Assembly (NCBI RefSeq): GCF_901709675.1
Contig: NC_051090.1
Coordinates: 2,353,342 to 2,417,341 of the forward strand
Origin: Syngnathus acus
Lineage: Eukaryota; Chordata; Actinopteri; Syngnathiformes; Syngnathidae
Reading direction: 5' to 3'
Length of the DNA stretch: 64,000 nucleotides
Shown here in pieces: positions 1 to 16,300 of the stretch (positions are counted from its first letter, which is position 1; each line of letters opens with the position of its first letter). The notes beneath the pieces are model-generated. The model saw only the letters and a list, made by a program, of their open reading frames with translations, was not told the DNA's origin and searched no databases. Both the position numbers and the translations under genes were made by a program.

Positions 1-3000
1 GTTGTTGGAGATTTAACAGAGTTGACAAAAAGGACTGTGTGTCCTATTTGGGAAAGACAAATAATCATGTGACCGACAAGTGTCGCAACAAAAAGTTATC
101 GCCGCGCCAACAAATAAAACCGGGGACGTCGCTCTTGAACTTTGACCCCTATTGTCTTTTGCATCAATGGTGACTGTTCATTAACAATCTTTTTAGTGAC
201 GCACGTTTTATGCGCACATTTTTTGTAGATCAGCTCCCATCTGAGATCTTTGGTGTCCGACATCATGTTTGCGTTAGGCGGCGCATTTGGAAGCTGACTT
301 GTGGGCCTTGAGGGAAATGTAAAGCATGCATACTAAAATTGTGGCTCCGCGTAACCCTTACATGTTCCCTTTTCTACTCAGTAGTATGTTAATTTTGATG
401 GGGGCCAAAAATATCGTCTATATGAGTCAAAGTTTAAAGAATAAGAAAGTATCCATATTTAAGTACATAGATACTATTGGCGTACGGGCTCCTCGAGTGG
501 CTGATGAAATAATCAACATTCAGTTGTGTTTCACTTTTTTATTACCTTTTTTTAATCCATTAATTTTAGTTGACACGGGGTCAAATTGGCCTTCAACAAA
601 AGCGACACTTTAATGATTTCATTTTTGTGTATTTTGGCTGACTTCTGTAAAAGTAATCAAATTTGATAGTGAATGGAGAACATTTAGAACATATTTTTAC
701 TATCAAATGTCAAAACAGGGCAAATTTCACCTGAACATTATGTAAGGCTTATATGAAACCGTCTCTTAAATATAATGCACGCTTTGTTTTTGTTTTGCTC
801 AGCACACTCAAAATAGGTTTAAAACAAGAATGAGGGGTGCCACTTTTCTTCTTGGCGGCTGCAAGTCAAAAAATAGTGCAAAGAGGGGAAGAAAATGCTT
901 ACAGGGGACTGATTTCCTCATTTCCGAGGACAGGGAAACCCTGCCAAAAGGCAGTGTTTCTTTTTCAATGCGATTTGAAGTGGCTCGTATACAGCGGGCG
1001 TCCGCAAGCAGAGGATAGCAGATGTCTCTGGTGTTGCCAGTGGAAACACTGGAGCAACAAACGCAGCCGCCGTTTGTGTTTCTCCACTTCCAGCAGGTGA
1101 AACAAAGCAGAGAGCTCCAAAAGTCAGCGTCATCTTTGATTCCTTCAGCTTTCCAATTGGCGCGCGCGCAGCTAGCGGCCTAATATACAGCGTTGGGAAT
1201 ACGGAACACTGGATGACATGGATATTTTTAGTACTGCTGACTTAGACTTTTTTTCTCAAGCTGCCACTACCAGTTAAAGTTGTGTGTTAAATGAACCAAA
1301 GAGAATTATATCGTCAGTACCATATAACCATATAACTTTGCCTCAGTCCGGTTAGCTTAATGCTAACGTACAATCGATAGGCTAAAAGATCCCAGCTGTA
1401 TTTCAACACAACCAGCAGTGAAAATTTGGAAACAAATGGTGGAGCAGCACATGTAGACAGGCAAATGTTTTTATCTACTGCAAAAAAAAAAAAAAAAAAG
1501 GCAATAACAGAGGACCCTCCCCAGTCTATGTGACGCTAATCTGATCATCATTGCGAGGAAGTGGAAGATTTGGAGGTACCTTCTCAAGGTAAACTCTTGA
1601 TGCTTGTACGTCGACGTGAGTAGGAGCCGGGAAACGGTCCAGGCCCAAACTGTGGACATTAATAAAGTAAGGGGGATCACTGGTAGCTCTGCCTCGCTGG
1701 AGGTTATTTTTAAAAAGCAAGGCTGCTTTTCAATGAGCAAGGAGATAATGCGCTGATAAAAGGATGCAATTTCCCACGATGCCATGTTGTTTTTATTGTG
1801 TGGGAATAGTTGTTCCGCACGAGAACTCGTTTTGTTGAATTTGCCAGTTTTCCAATTTATGACAATACTTGTAGTTTGGCACATTTTATTTTTCATTTTA
1901 ACCCTTGTGCACCCTTGCACCCTTTGCAGCTGAAACCAGTTAAGACCATTGCAACTTGAAGTCAATTAATTCAGCCTCAGGGTTCCACACACAATTGCTA
2001 CAAATGTCATTCTCTGTTGCCTTTATGCAGCCTCGGTGCACATTTGCAGACTGGCTTTCCGTTAACAACCTCGAATAAACCGTATAAACTGCAGTATTGG
2101 ACTATATAATGTTTTTCACGGTCCTCCGGGGCGGCGCCAGCCAATGGCAGCGTGCGCCCCCGGGCACTGCCCCGTGGTAGCTTCTTGGCAGAGCGAAAGC
2201 GTGAACAAGAATGAGGATAAAATTGGAGATTTGTGCTCTAATGAAGACATAAAACGACTTGGGCCCGCGTCGTGTTTGCCCGTTTGTTTGTGACCACTCG
2301 CTTGAAATTACGGTTGGATTAATGAAAAACATGAGCGGGCTTATAAAAAGCTGTCAGACAGAATTACGGAAATTCGAGTTGTGGGATTCTAAAGTGTTGT
2401 TTAATTCAAACTTTTGGTCCAATGACAGAGTGAAAAAATAAACTTGTCTCATTTTTGTGCGGGTATCCATGTTGGTTGAGCAAATTAACAAGCTTATTTT
2501 GACAAATGAGTAGAAAGCATGTGTTTTAAATTGTAGGGAATAAAAGTACAAAGTCATCAGAAAAGGAAGTACGCAAGTATTTGTACCCGGTCTCAACTGG
2601 ATTCGGGATTCTTCCTTGATGAAACATGGCGACTTGGGAGCCAAGAAAAGCAAGTGGCACTGGCCAGATGGAAATCCAAAAGCCAGCCGCGCGTCGAGCC
2701 GTCTGAAAAATGTGTGAGTCATGCGGCCACTATAGACATGCGGTCAGTTTTTCGGGGGGCAGGGGGTTAGGTTTTTTTTTTTTTTAGAGCAGGAAACAAT
2801 AACTAAGTTCTATCTTAAAAAAAACAAAAAAACTTTACAATTTGAACTGTCACTGTTGAAGCCAGTTGTGGCCCCCTGGTGGTCACTCCCATGATCAGTC
2901 ATGTCGGTTTTATTTTTAGTATGCCAATTTACAACAGTACAAGAAAATCAAATCTTGCTAACACCAGCAGAATATGAAAACGAGCACAACAGCAACCAAA

Positions 3001-6000
3001 TCAACCAGCGCAGTAGTCCCATGACGACAATACTACGCTTTCTGTGGTGTAGTAGAATTTTGGACATTTTGTTAGTGTTTTCAAGCTCAGTGCGTCGTGT
3101 CCCAATGTAAAAAAACGTCCTGATCCGGTTTGAACGCGTCATTGTGAGTCACAGGCCCTGGCAGCCTGATCCCCTCATCAGTGCACCAAACTTGTGTAAG
3201 CGCTTCTTTTAGGCACAATGCGAACTAAAAATAAATCTTTTACAATACACATTCAGGCCAACTGTGCAGCTTTTCCTTGATTAGACTTGAGGCCTCCAGG
3301 ACTTTTTTTTTTTTCCTCCAGAAGTATTTCGACACTTATTCAAACCGCCCCCCCCCCCCCTCCCTCCTGGTTGACTGGCCGAGAATGAGAAAGCTTCTGG
3401 TTCACAGCAACCCCACTAGTCAGATAAGACTGAAAACATTTTCTAAACATACATCAGCGAGAGCACACTTGCGCCAGTAATCCAATCGTGATGACTATCT
3501 CTGAATTTATTTAGTGTTATTCATGTGAAATAATGACTTGCTCAGATTTCAGATTCACATCGTGGATTGGGGGTGATTCAAGCGCTTAGATCAGCGGTGT
3601 TTCCTCTCTGGCCATCTGCTCTGACTCCTTCCATTACCCGGCATTCCCTCCTCGTCTGCTTCGCCAGACGTGAGCTTTTTTACGGGAATACCGCTGAGGA
3701 ATCATCAGCGTACCCTCAGCCTTTATGAATCAGCGCAACACGCTGCAAACATTTGCACTCTTAACACGCTTCCCAGGCAGTATTTTGTCTGCTGAGCTCA
3801 TTTTTGACTTGAATATGAAGGTAGCGGTTGGCAGTTGGGCCAAGCGAAGCCTTCTCACAAAACACTTTTAGAATCACTACTTTATTTTGGTTACACTCCT
3901 TGAGATATGAGTGACCTGACTTTGACACGTTAACAATATTCACAAGCATATATTATTTATCCTCTGCAAAGAACAAATAATGCTGCTGGCTTATTAAGAA
4001 GCTCCTGTGTCTCTGTCTTTCTTTGTTGTACTGCCCCCAGGTGGCCATGGCATACACACCAGGACAGCAAAATGTCCATTAATATTTCATTTGAGGTTTT
4101 TAATGAATTTTTTAAATGATTTTAGGAGATGTGATCATAATGGTGTATGGGAAACAGGAAGTGTAAACTGGCACAAGATGGGAAAAGCCAACAGTGATCC
4201 AATCCAAAAAGGATCCATTAGTCATCCGCTCATAAGTTGAGTCAATAGACAGACTGAGCGGAATGTATCCGATAGAGAAAGGTGAGCCAATCACCGCTCC
4301 ATCTCAGAACATTTTCCACAAAAATTCGAGCGAGGTATCAAATGATGCGAGAACACACGCTTCACTCAAAACCAGATATTCTTTTGCGGGGGGGGGGGGG
4401 AACGCAACCGCTAATATTTATAGCTTAGTATTGGGCAAAGCAATGTTGTGTAATTCCACAGAAAAACACAAAAAGACAAACATATTGGAAAATTCCATCA
4501 ACAGATTCATTAAAAAAAGGAAATAAATCGGGTTTATTTTTTCTTTACGTGTTTGTAAACCAAAATAGTCAACCTGGACACGCACGTGTGTCGTAATCCG
4601 CAATTGAGCTCCGCTTCAAAAGCGGCAGCGGGACAATGGGACGATTCATTCCGGGCGCCGGACACTCGGATCGGAGCGCCCGGGGGACGCCGTAGCTCTT
4701 GTAATAAACACGGAGACACGTCGAGAGGACATATGGTTTGTGTTTGGCAAGAAGAAACAACAATCAAATACGTTGATCCTCCCCTTCGTGCTGCAAGGAT
4801 GACTGCTAATATAAAAGTCTGTTCTGTCTAATCATGATTTAGGGCAGCGTAATTACCTCCCCTCTCTCGGGATGGAGCGGCGTGCACAGAATGCTGGCTT
4901 TCCACAAGACTAGCCTGACCCCAAAAAAATACCGCCGTTTGAGAAAACGAGAAAAGGAGCGGGGGGAAAAAAAGTTAGCTACTTAACAGCTAGCTGCGAA
5001 CCTGACGCCCATGTCACTCACCAGGCGAGGCCCCGCCTTGTTAAACTACACACATTCAAAGGCACAGATACTAAAATGTTGAACTTGAAAATCGCCACAG
5101 GCTGTGTCAGTTGTCAATTTTCGTTTGACACGTTACTAAAAAATGGACGGCGGCCCATATGGCATGTCTGTCAAACCAGAATTTCATCTTTACCCAATGG
5201 TGGCCGTAGTCACTGGTGATTGCTGGTATGTGCAACATGTGCGGGGCTCAACCGGGAAATGGCTTTTTATTGGCATCATGATGTGTCAATTATTGGGGAA
5301 TTTGCGCACCCCCATGGAGACCTTATGAGGGGCCTTCATCGGTGAAGGTCACGGAATTATGATGATTTTTATTCACTGTTTTCTCAACTCGAAATATTCT
5401 TTGCTGTTGCACGCCAGTGTGTGTGTGTGTGGGGGGGTGTCTCAGAGTTTCTCACTAAAGGGCCATTTACACAAAATTGCTTTGAAATAAAAATAAATAC
5501 AAACGCTATTTCGGATAGCACTTTATTTGATGCGGCTTATTTGATTATTTGATACAACTACGTAATCCATTAGACAAGCCTATGTCACTACATCTGCCTT
5601 TACAACAATAGCAGTGCTTCATTTTTAAGAGCTTGTGTTTATTATTGATGTAACCTGCGCTATATCCTGCAAAGAGCTTTTATATTTTTTTAAGCACTTA
5701 GAATAAATTAATAGCGGGATGATGTGGTCTTAGACTAAAAACAGCTTCTTTTTTTTCTTGAAAGTCTGATTCGAGGAAACACAAGTGTAAAATTCTTTCG
5801 AGAGCAGATTTAAAGTATGTTAGCTATTTTAGTCAAATTTACAATATTTTATAGGAGATAAAGTGTAAATTTACAGTAAATCATAGGCTGCTTATAGTTA
5901 ACATTTTCTGCACCTACCTTGTGTTAAAAATATTCAACATCACTGATTTTGTATTTTTTTTTTGGGGGGGGGGGACATCGACCCGTATGGGACAATATTA

Positions 6001-6070
6001 ATTGACTTAACATGCATATTTTTTGAATATAGGAGGGAGCCGAGATTCATTTCAGTTAGTACATTTGAAC
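1..6070. other. Intergenic DNA, no recognised gene
   Basis: No conserved protein, RNA gene or exon chain was recognised on either strand. The stretch holds AT-rich unique-looking DNA with homopolymer runs (A run near 1483-1499, C run near 3349-3362, G run near 4388-4400) and scattered short open frames without coding character. A minus-strand open stretch ending near 4534-4697 has some coding-like composition and a possible acceptor at 4698/4697, but nothing identifies it. The mammalian neighbours on this side of UBE3A (SNRPN and its snoRNA clusters) were not seen. Confidence 0.5.
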
Positions 6071-6128
6071 TTTTACAGTATTTCTACTTTTACCCGAGAA
6101 TTTTTGAACGCAAGTACTACTTTCCTAC

Positions 6129-6423
6129 CTTGCATCGGAGGGAACGTGAAGCAGGATCGCGGAGCTTTGGCAGCCACATGCGCTTTTACACCCGGGGTGT
6201 CGCCCGCTCGCTTCGTGTCCACCTGCTGGTGGTGCTGGTGGTGCTGGTGGTGCTGGTAAACGTGCCCCCCACCGAAGCCGGCGCGCCGCGCCCACGTGTC
6301 CGCTCGAGCGACGCCGTGCGCGGCCGCGAAGTTACCGAAGGTCGGCTGACAGTGGCTCACCATCCCGGAGTGCGCTGGTGCGGAGTTCTGCATCGGAAAG
6401 GTTTCCAAAGAGGCGCTACCTGA
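6129..6423. other. GC-rich island with open frames on both strands
   Basis: About 300 bases of CpG-rich DNA inside AT-rich surroundings. On the minus strand an open frame starts with ATG at 6408 and runs 93 codons to a consensus-like donor (CAAG|GTAGGA) at 6129/6128. It is rich in G/C third positions and contains a His-His-Gln repeat. On the plus strand an ATG at 6178 opens an 81-codon frame ending at TGA 6421-6423, with a hydrophobic Leu/Val stretch that looks like a signal peptide. Both low-complexity parts come from one CTGGTGGTG repeat at about 6223-6257. At most one frame is likely to be real. I do not recognise either product. A first exon of an unknown minus-strand gene or an unmethylated CpG island are both possible. 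Confidence 0.3.
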
Positions 6424-6572
6424 GAGTTACTTTGGGCGTCGTTTTTGTGGCGAGGTGGGATGCATTGATCGGCATCTCATTGTCACATTGGGTTCCGCGT
6501 GTGCCGATAAATTGCAAGGATGTGACCGATCGCATCCTCTATGCTGAGTGAAGATATCAGCATCACTTCTCG

Positions 6573-6623
6573 CCCTCTCTCTCTCTCTCTCTCTCTCGTT
6601 GCGTGTATCCCCCCCCCCCCCCC
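6573..6623. repeat. (CT)n microsatellite followed by a C run
   Basis: About 23 bases of CT dinucleotides (about 6575-6597) are followed, after a short spacer, by about 15 consecutive C residues (about 6609-6623). Confidence 0.9.
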
Positions 6624-7122
6624 TTTCGGTTCTGATCGACATCATGTTTGTGGACCGGGCTGCAGAATTCGAATAGATTTATGCGTGCGCGTTTAAAGCA
6701 ATTTGGGGGGAAAAAGGCTAAATTAATGATAACTATTATGACTCTTGTGAAAATGTTCGGGAAGCTGGTTAATAGACATGTTTTTTAAGGTTTAAAACGA
6801 ATAGGTATTGATCATTATAAGAGACATTTTTCAGCAGGACACAAGGTTTTTTGTTGTCTTTAAATGGCCATAAATTAGCCCTATGTGTGTTGATTATTAA
6901 CATGGAATGAATACAGTACGAGAAGTCTTGAATGACTGGAAAGTGTCATAATGGCTCACTTTGGATGTGGCTTTCATGCGTTGTAATGGGGCGCCCTCTA
7001 GTGGCTGTTGCGGCAAGGACAGCCCACAGGCTGGAGTTAAAAAAAAAAGTGATTTTCTTACCTTTTTATTATATTTGCAATATAGTTAATCTTATTTGCA
7101 ACACTGAAATTTCACTCACACA

Positions 7123-7128
7123 TTTATT
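7123..7128 (-). other. Poly(A) signal candidate for ube3a
   Basis: TTTATT on the plus strand reads AATAAA on the minus strand, about 150 bases past the ube3a stop codon, so it is a plausible cleavage and polyadenylation signal. Confidence 0.5.
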
Positions 7129-7276
7129 CACCTCAGAAATTTGACCTGGATTTTTTTCTTTTTTTGCTTACTTGGACTTTTTGCATATGTACTTCCCTTA
7201 ACATTTCATTACAAACAAACATCTCTTTTTCTTTCTTGGTTGCTACCCCCAAAACAAAATCTGGCGGGCAGAAGCG

Positions 7277-10386
<3,110 letters not shown>

Positions 10387-10388
<2 letters not shown>

Positions 10389-10434
10389 TCGGATGGATTA
10401 TGAAACCTTCCACAGGTCCAGAGGACAAAAACCC
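10387..10434 (-). other. ube3a: ube3a leader exon ending in the first two bases of the start codon
   Basis: The minus strand shows a pyrimidine-AG acceptor (TTTCAG) before 10434 and a strong donor (AAT|GTAAGT) after 10387. The exon is 48 bases long. Its last two bases, AT, join the G that opens the next exon at 10281 to form the initiator ATG. Upstream in that frame there is a TAA within this exon, so translation cannot begin earlier in this transcript. Further 5' untranslated exons and the promoter lie to the right and were not pinned down. Confidence 0.7.
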
Positions 10435-13369
10435 CTGAAAGGAAAATTACATCTAATACGTTCCATTGGCTGGCTGCGCTGTCTATTTGGTATCCAGGCC
10501 ACCTCTAGATACAAATGCAATGAAACTTTCCAAGGGTGGGGATTTTAGTCTAGGGTTGTCCTTATTTAAGTTAATCATTTTCAATCGATCAATAATGTAC
10601 TGTTAAAAGAATGGTAACTTTTGGCTTTATTGTGGCCACTTTTGATCGACTGAGACCCATGAAAACAACACTTTCTAAATCCTAATTATTTACTATATTG
10701 AATCATAGTTTTGGGGAAATGGTTTTCATTCTAGACTCAAAATTTGTTTCTACCAGATGACATCATTTAGGGGAACAATATCTTGAGATATCAATAAAAT
10801 AGGCCACAAACAAACTGTAAGGGTAATAAAGTCTAGGCCCTAAAACGGTTTATAACAAATGTTTATTGTTTACACACTTCAACAACATGCCAAGCCGTGA
10901 CGTCACGCGGACAAGTTGCCATTTCTAGCTGACTTTCTGCCGGCACGCCGAAAAATGTCAAAAGTAACAAAGCGTTCACAATAGTTTGACACATACATGT
11001 AAACACAAACAAGCAATGACACAGTGATTGTTAAACGTGAGCAGGCAATAAGTGCGCTTGTGTGTCCGTGACGCTGCAGAAACACACATTTAGAGGCATG
11101 CCGTCCACTCACTGTTTATTTTCGTCGCTACGTTTTTGAAACAAAACAAACTTATCTCTGCGTCAGTAAATGTACAGTGGTAAAAAGTGACAACAACTTC
11201 AAGGTGAGCTATTTAACAAATCACAACAAAAATCTCTACCATCTTGTCAGAGCGTGCGTGACATTATCCCGACATGCAACGCGGTCGCGCAGACCCTCAA
11301 CACCCTTGCCCCCTCCCCTACCCACGAACCAGGACGAGTTTGATTTGTTATTTATTAGGGACTATTATTAAATTCCCGAATTTGTGTCTATAATTTATTT
11401 TGTATCGTGGGATTTAAATTGAACTACTGTACTTAATCACGCCGATAAAACTCGCGTCTGTAAAAATATTGTAAGCTGCAATCTCCTTTATGGCCACTCG
11501 GCGTCACTGTAAGCACAAGTTAATTAGCTAGAAAAGTGGCAGAGAAATAATGGGCCACACTGCATACTTTGATTAGACCTCGGTGGATATTACAGCTATT
11601 CAGTATATGCATTCCAATCTGATTATGCATACAGTGAAACATTAATGTATTCTATTCATGATTACGAGCGGCAAACATCAATCTCCCCTCACGGCCTCGT
11701 CATCATCAGCGCTTATTGGAAGTTATTAGACAATCATTTCACTCCCAATATCATTAGGAGCTTTACAGTGGTCCCCTGAGCTAACATTTAGCATCGTGAT
11801 ATTACTGTTGGCAAAATATAGTGGTTTATTTCTTTGACTAAATGTTATTACGGGTTTCCACCTTTTTGGCCATTTAATATTACCATTTCCTTTTCACCAT
11901 GTATCGAAATAACACAAATGCTTCAAAAGTTTTTCAATTCCATTGATATTGGAATTAAATAGTAATGTCTTTGCCCTCAATAGAATATTCAAGCAAGAGC
12001 TTAAACACTATTGGAAGCACTGACCTACATTTGCAATCTAAATTCTAATTTGTGAAATTGTATTCCCCTATTCCCAGAAGACTCTTCTTTTTCTTCTGTA
12101 ATCCTATCATTTTTTACTGCAACATGAGTATTTTCTTTCTCTTCCTAGCTTTTCAAGGCCAGAATGCTACCTCCAATTCACCTCACTGCTCACTCATCCA
12201 TCTTGAGGATAGTTGGAATTCTTCTCCACGCCAACAAGAACTCATCTATTTTATTATTTGTATTTCTTTTGGATTCACATTTGACGGCTCAGGCCTTGGA
12301 AAGTATTATGGCTTTTTAGAATCTAATGGCTTTATTGAATTTATTTCATGTTGTCTTTTTGTGATAACTTCCAACTGCATCTGGCTGCATTATTACAACA
12401 CGGCGTTGTTGCATATTGGTGAAATACCTGAAATAGTCGAGCTTTATTTGATGGATCGATGCCAGCAGACTATTTTTTTTTCTTTCCAATGTGTTTCGGG
12501 AAGCAGGCTGCGACCCGGGCTGCTTAGACTGTGGCCGCGTGTGGCCTGCAAGGCACCAGTTGACCATCCCTTCGTTTTGTTTGTTTTGACAGTAGACCTT
12601 TACTGGGAGTAGCAACAAACTATTCCTAAAGCACTCCTGTGAAGTCAGTTGCGTAGTATCCATTGCCACGATACAGCATTTGTATACAGAACTTTTGCTA
12701 TCAAAGCAATCGACTCCTGTCAGAAATACTCGTAAGTCGGATCCCTTGTATCTCAAGGCATTGATGTACGTATTTCCTATTGGGGTGCTTTGAAATACGA
12801 CCACTTCCCCCACGAATTCAATTACCATTTTGTTCTGAGAGATCAATCCTTTATTTTAAAATGAGCTCCTGTTACCCAGCCCGCTAACTTCCTGTGGACA
12901 GGACAGGAACATAACTCCGGGAATACCGCGTGGCAGTCGCGGGAGCAGCGGGGCTGGGCTCCGGGGCGGGTGGCAGGTCTTGAGTCTCACGTTTCCAGCC
13001 AAGAGTGTCGATCTACACAAGATAACGCTAGCTGCTTAGCTCGTTGTAATCTAATGCTTATGCTAGCTAGTGTGCCACATCCAGGTAACTTGTAGATCGG
13101 CAAGCCGGGGCGGGCCAAAATCAGCATCCTTTCCGAAGTGGAAAAAAAAAGAGACAAGCCCCAAACAAGCTAAAAGTTGTCCTCCGGGCGGGCGGAGTGA
13201 AGACATGGATGAAAAGGAACTGCTTTCGTAAGGAAACTGAAACGCCGAACCAGGGAGGGGAAAAGAATGATCACCTAGCGGTTCGCTCGAACTGTTTCTC
13301 CCCGCCGTGCCAGAGAAAAGTTGTGGCGTCTCTTCCCCACCCCTTCCCCAAAAGAAGTCTTCGTCGGCC
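10435..13369. promoter_or_regulatory. Divergent ube3a/atp10a intergenic region with GC-rich promoter zone
   Basis: The two start codons are 2982 bases apart and point away from each other. The right part (about 12880-13370) is GC- and CpG-rich and runs directly into the atp10a start codon, so it is the best candidate promoter for atp10a, and perhaps for ube3a leader exons on the other strand. A perfect cAMP-response palindrome TGACGTCA lies at 10898-10905, about 0.5 kb upstream of the ube3a leader exon. The middle (about 11.3-12.6 kb) is AT-rich with no coding signal. No TATA box or start site can be fixed from sequence alone. Confidence 0.5.
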
Positions 13370-16300
13370 ATGGCGAGCCGCGAAGAAGCCTCCAAAGTCA
13401 AACTGGGGCCGCGGAAGAAGAAAAAGAGCAAAAAAGAGGGCAAAACCCGCTGCGTCCATGCCAACATCCTCGGCGAGGAGGACAACGACAGCCCCAACCG
13501 ACACTACGCCGACAACAAAATCAAGACCACCAAGTACACCGTGCTGTCCTTCCTGCCCAAGAATCTCTTCGAGCAGTTCCACCGCTTCGCCAATGTTTAC
13601 TTTGTCTTCATCGCGCTGCTCAACTTCGTGCCAGTGGTCAACGCCTTCCAACCCGAGCTCGCCCTGGCCCCGGTGGTCTTCATCCTGTCGGTCACGGCCA
13701 TCAAGGACCTGTGGGAGGACTACCGGAGACACAGGTCCGACACGGAGATCAACCACATGGACTGTCTTGTCTACAGCAGGCGAGTAACGCAAAAACACTG
13801 TTTGGAAAGTTGACAACACTTCGCTAAAGATCATCAACAAACTGTTTTTCTAACATGAAGACTTCAATTTAATATCCATTTGAGATGTTTAATGACACTT
13901 TCTTTCAGACCTCCAGTACTCAAACAGGCTCTCGCGTGCTCACTGATACCGATACCAAGTAATCGATACCACTGCTACTTTCAATACATTACATTTGTAT
14001 CAATGACTGATCATTTGAAAGTCAGTTTATACCTTTGTGACAAAAGACAGAACTGTCCAGTCTTTGAAGTCAGATCCATAATACATGTTCATGACTCCAT
14101 GAATTTGCAAAACTGGGCTGAAACAATTTCCACATCAAGTAAGAATATGCAGCAAAATCGAGCCGTAGCTTTGTAGAGTCAGTATTGTGTGTCCCTAAGA
14201 AAGTGTCCGGTGTCCTCAGGCATCCTGTGCCTGTATTTGTGGGCCGTTCCCGCCCTAATGAAAAGCTCGGCTGTGGCGCTTATACAGAGCATAATTCACA
14301 GCAGTCAAAAGGCTCTCTCTGTGTATTTTACTTTTTTGGAGCCTTAAGTGACGTACTTCTTGCATTCAACTCTATCCAGGTGATGCCAGCGCATACGTGG
14401 CAGGAAATACCCGCTTGTGTCCCGAAACGCTAATATTTACAACAAATTTAGATAATGCAAGCATTGATGTTTGCCCTCATCCTCCCCTTTGAGGGATTTG
14501 GCCCGGCGGGGGTTGTGAGTAAACGTAGACTTGAGGCATCCGGAGAAGTTTACAATGAGTAATCACTTGGCTCTTGTTGGTTGAACTCTAGTGTAAACCA
14601 AACAACCTCTGGCTTTGGCTTTTGGACCGGGCTGGTTTTGCCGTGAACTCTGTTTGAACCCTAAAATATTGCACTTGGAAAAAAAATCTTCGGAGGATAA
14701 ATAATAGATATCAGTGAATATTTTTGTATTGTGTTGAAGATTTTTTGTCGCTACAACAAACATGACAAATCAACGTAACTTGTGTGGAGTGCGGTCGGTC
14801 AAAGACGACAAAAGTCATGTGCTCTGCTGATCAACAAGTGTAAATTCATTAGTCACGCTGCATTTTTCTCAGCTGAGGGCAACGCTAAGATCGCCTTCCT
14901 CAAAGAATACAATCAACACAAAATGTGAACGGCTGAATTTCTGTGTGGGATTTCCAATGAGCAACTGTCGGGCTTGTTTAAAGAATACAATCCAAAAAGT
15001 TGTTCCTTTCACATCTGGGCCGTTGTTTAGCACTTTGGGCTAGTGGTCGAGCTACATAATGTTTTTATTTCATAACATGCCCTCATTCTTGTAAGGAACC
15101 ATGAAATCAGCATATCTGAATTCTTCTCAGAGCTGCGTGAACTTTTTTTTTTTTTTTGAAGGCTAAAAATAGAAACGCCGAGTTTATTCTCCCTTCAACC
15201 TTGTGATACAAAGACGTACGCTGATGCCGGATTTTAACATTTTCTTTTGGTCACCAGGATAGAGCGGCGCTATGTGGAGAAGTTCTGGAAGGAAGTCCAC
15301 GTGGGCGATTTTATCCGTCTCCGCTGCAACGAAATCCTGCCGGCCGACGTCCTGCTGCTGAGCTCCAGCGACCCCGACCGCCTGTGCCACATCGAGACGG
15401 CCACCTTGGACGGCGAGACCAACCTCAAGCAGCGCCAGGTGGTGCGCAGCTTCTACGACCTGGTGAGCCCGCGTCGCTTCCCGTCGCCGGCGTGAGACAC
15501 GGTGTGCCTAATGAAGTGGCCGTGGCGCAGGTCTGCGACTTCGACCCGTCCAAGTACGACAGCGTCATCGAGTGCGAGAAGCCCAACAACGACTTGAACC
15601 GATTCCGAGGCTACATGTGAGTATTGTAACTCGTTAGCTTAGTGAATTATGTTTTGTGTTGTGATCCACAAAGAACGTCGTGTGAAGGTCGTCACGGGCC
15701 AATTAGACTCGGCTTTCTTGAGGAATTTGCGCTGAGATAAGGGCTCTCTCTCTCTCTCTCTCCTTGGAGCGGCCGCCACGGTTTGTAGGTAATTGAGTGG
15801 GAGGTATTGGGCGCTATAAATGGTTCCCGTCTTCTATGACATTCTGCCACGGCGGTGTAAAATCCATAAATCTTCACGTTGAGCGGGCCATCGGTCATTT
15901 TTCTTTTTTAAGCCCAAATTGTCCCATTTTCCTGGAAAATTTCAGAACTGACAAATCGGCTGTGTTGCATATTTGGCTGATGATGTAATGTTCCCGCTGC
16001 CTCTGTCAACCTTTTAGTACCATATTTTTTACTTGATTCGTTTTGGCAGTATCCACCGGAGCGGCCGACGAGACGCGCTTTACAAAGACAACCTGCTGCT
16101 GAGGGGCTGCACCATCCGCAACACGGAGGAGGCGGTGGGCATCGTCATTTACGCAGGTGAGCGGCGACCCCTCGCAATGACCGGACCTACGCGACCGAGC
16201 CTGAGACGGTGCGTGTCCACAGGTCACGAGACCAAAGCCATGCTCAACAACAACGGGCCGCGCTACAAGCGCAGCAAACTGGAGAGACAGATGAATGTGG

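Noticed and set aside
1471-1965. 164-codon minus-strand frame at the left edge
   Set aside because: It ends in a poly-Phe tract made by an A homopolymer and shows no domain or splice support.
1-7120. SNRPN- or snoRNA-cluster equivalents next to ube3a
   Set aside because: No Sm-protein exon and no repeated box C/D units were recognised; the mammalian imprinted cluster is not expected in fish.
12052-12612. 186-codon plus-strand frame between ube3a and atp10a
   Set aside because: AT-rich, Phe/Ile/Ser-heavy translation without conserved motifs, splice signals or promoter context; it looks like a chance frame.
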